A program made the position numbers and the translations under genes. From Geodermatophilaceae bacterium (GTDB lineage Bacteria > Actinomycetota > Actinomycetes > Mycobacteriales > Geodermatophilaceae): DNA of 7,248 nucleotides. Shown here in pieces: positions 6,837 through 7,248 of the stretch. Position 1 is the stretch's first letter. Every line of letters begins with the position of its first letter. The stretch is from positions 1-7,248 of the forward strand of contig JACCUM010000248.1 in NCBI GenBank assembly GCA_013811805.1. The letters are read 5' to 3'. The notes under the pieces were generated by a model. That model had not been told where the DNA came from. It was given only the letters and a program-made list of their open reading frames with translations, and ran no database searches.

Positions 6837-7248
6837 CCGACGTGCCCTTCCTCTTGATCCTGATGGTCCTGCCGCTGCTGGCTGGGCTCGGACTGCTGGC
6901 CGTACCCGAAGACCGCCATGACCTGATCCGGCGGATCACACTCGGCGTGTCATTGCTCGTGCTGGTTCTGGCGGTGGCCATGACGGTGGCCTTTCAACCG
7001 AGCGGCCCGCGATTCCAGTTCATCCAGTCCTACAGTTGGATTCCTGATTTCGGCGTGCAGTTCGCCCTCGGTGTGGACGGCATCGCCCTGGTGATGATCC
7101 TGCTAATCGGCCTGCTGGTGCCGGTTGTGATCGGCGCCTCCTGGAACGAGGGCGCCGACGCGGGCCGCGGCACCGGCAAGAGCGGCAGCATGCGGACGTT
7201 CTTCGCCTGGTTGCTCATCCTCGAGGCGCTGTTGATCGGCGTCTTCGC
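6833..7248 (+). CDS. nuoM: NADH-quinone oxidoreductase subunit M, 3'-truncated (first 138 residues)
   Basis: This is the start of the second antiporter-like pump subunit of complex I. It begins at ATG 6833, whose bases overlap the nuoL TGA (ATGA), and runs open off the right edge. Helices appear at about 5-24 and 35-53. The segment SYSWIPDFGVQFALGVDGIA (66-85), followed by LVMILLIGLL, is the family signature of the NuoM N-terminal region. A hydrophilic loop at about 104-120 (NEGADAGRGTGKSGSM) leads into a helix ending LILEALLIGVF. The essential glutamate of NuoM (E. coli Glu144) should lie just beyond the window, so it cannot be checked. The N-terminus and gene order (directly after nuoL) separate it from nuoN. 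No clear Shine-Dalgarno sequence is seen, so translation probably depends on coupling to nuoL. Confidence 0.94.
   Translation, partial: MTDVPFLLILMVLPLLAGLGLLAVPEDRHDLIRRITLGVSLLVLVLAVAMTVAFQPSGPRFQFIQSYSWIPDFGVQFALGVDGIALVMILLIGLLVPVVIGASWNEGADAGRGTGKSGSMRTFFAWLLILEALLIGVF

Noticed and set aside
1..7248. Mobile elements, CRISPR arrays, tRNA or rRNA genes, or an unknown accessory system
   Set aside because: Nearly every base is accounted for by seven contiguous complex I genes. I saw no direct repeat arrays, terminal inverted repeats, RNA gene signatures or composition break.

Overview
The window is an internal slice of a nuo operon, which encodes the proton-pumping NADH:quinone oxidoreductase (respiratory complex I, NDH-1). 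All seven genes lie on the + strand in the canonical order nuoG-H-I-J-K-L-M. nuoG is cut off at the left edge and nuoM at the right edge. The organism looks like a high-GC Gram-positive bacterium (Actinomycetota, Actinomycetia). The evidence is the high GC with G/C-rich third codon positions, frequent GTG starts, tightly overlapping genes, and family traits I recognise from actinobacterial complex I: a long NuoH tail with an FPTPPL motif, a NuoJ tail with PGVFAR...ALLPDGS, and a NuoL C-terminal section with FMRPGQWLTR and NRGVDGAVNGL. The genus cannot be read from the sequence.

Layout: the C-terminal 593 residues of NuoG (1-1783) carry the four cysteines of the extra N7 cluster. NuoH (1780-3156) is the quinone-site membrane subunit. 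NuoI (3149-3784) is the two-cluster ferredoxin-like subunit. NuoJ (3801-4613) and NuoK (4610-4909) are small membrane subunits. NuoL (4920-6836) is the distal antiporter-like pump subunit. NuoM (6833-7248, incomplete) is the next antiporter-like subunit. Junctions are 4- or 8-base overlaps or gaps of 10-16 bases, so there is no room for internal promoters or terminators. The whole stretch is best read as one polycistronic, translationally coupled unit. No stretch longer than 16 bases lies outside a gene.

Function: electrons from NADH pass through peripheral-arm iron-sulfur clusters (NuoG, then NuoI) to quinone bound near NuoH. The redox energy is transmitted along the membrane arm (NuoH, J, K, L, M) to pump protons. 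The conserved charged residues of the proton path are present in NuoK and NuoL, and the cluster ligands are intact in NuoI and in the visible part of NuoG, so the enzyme appears functional.

I found no new system here. This is a core housekeeping operon. The most curious detail is a seven-codon mini-ORF with its own good Shine-Dalgarno sequence, fitted between nuoI and nuoJ and overlapping both.
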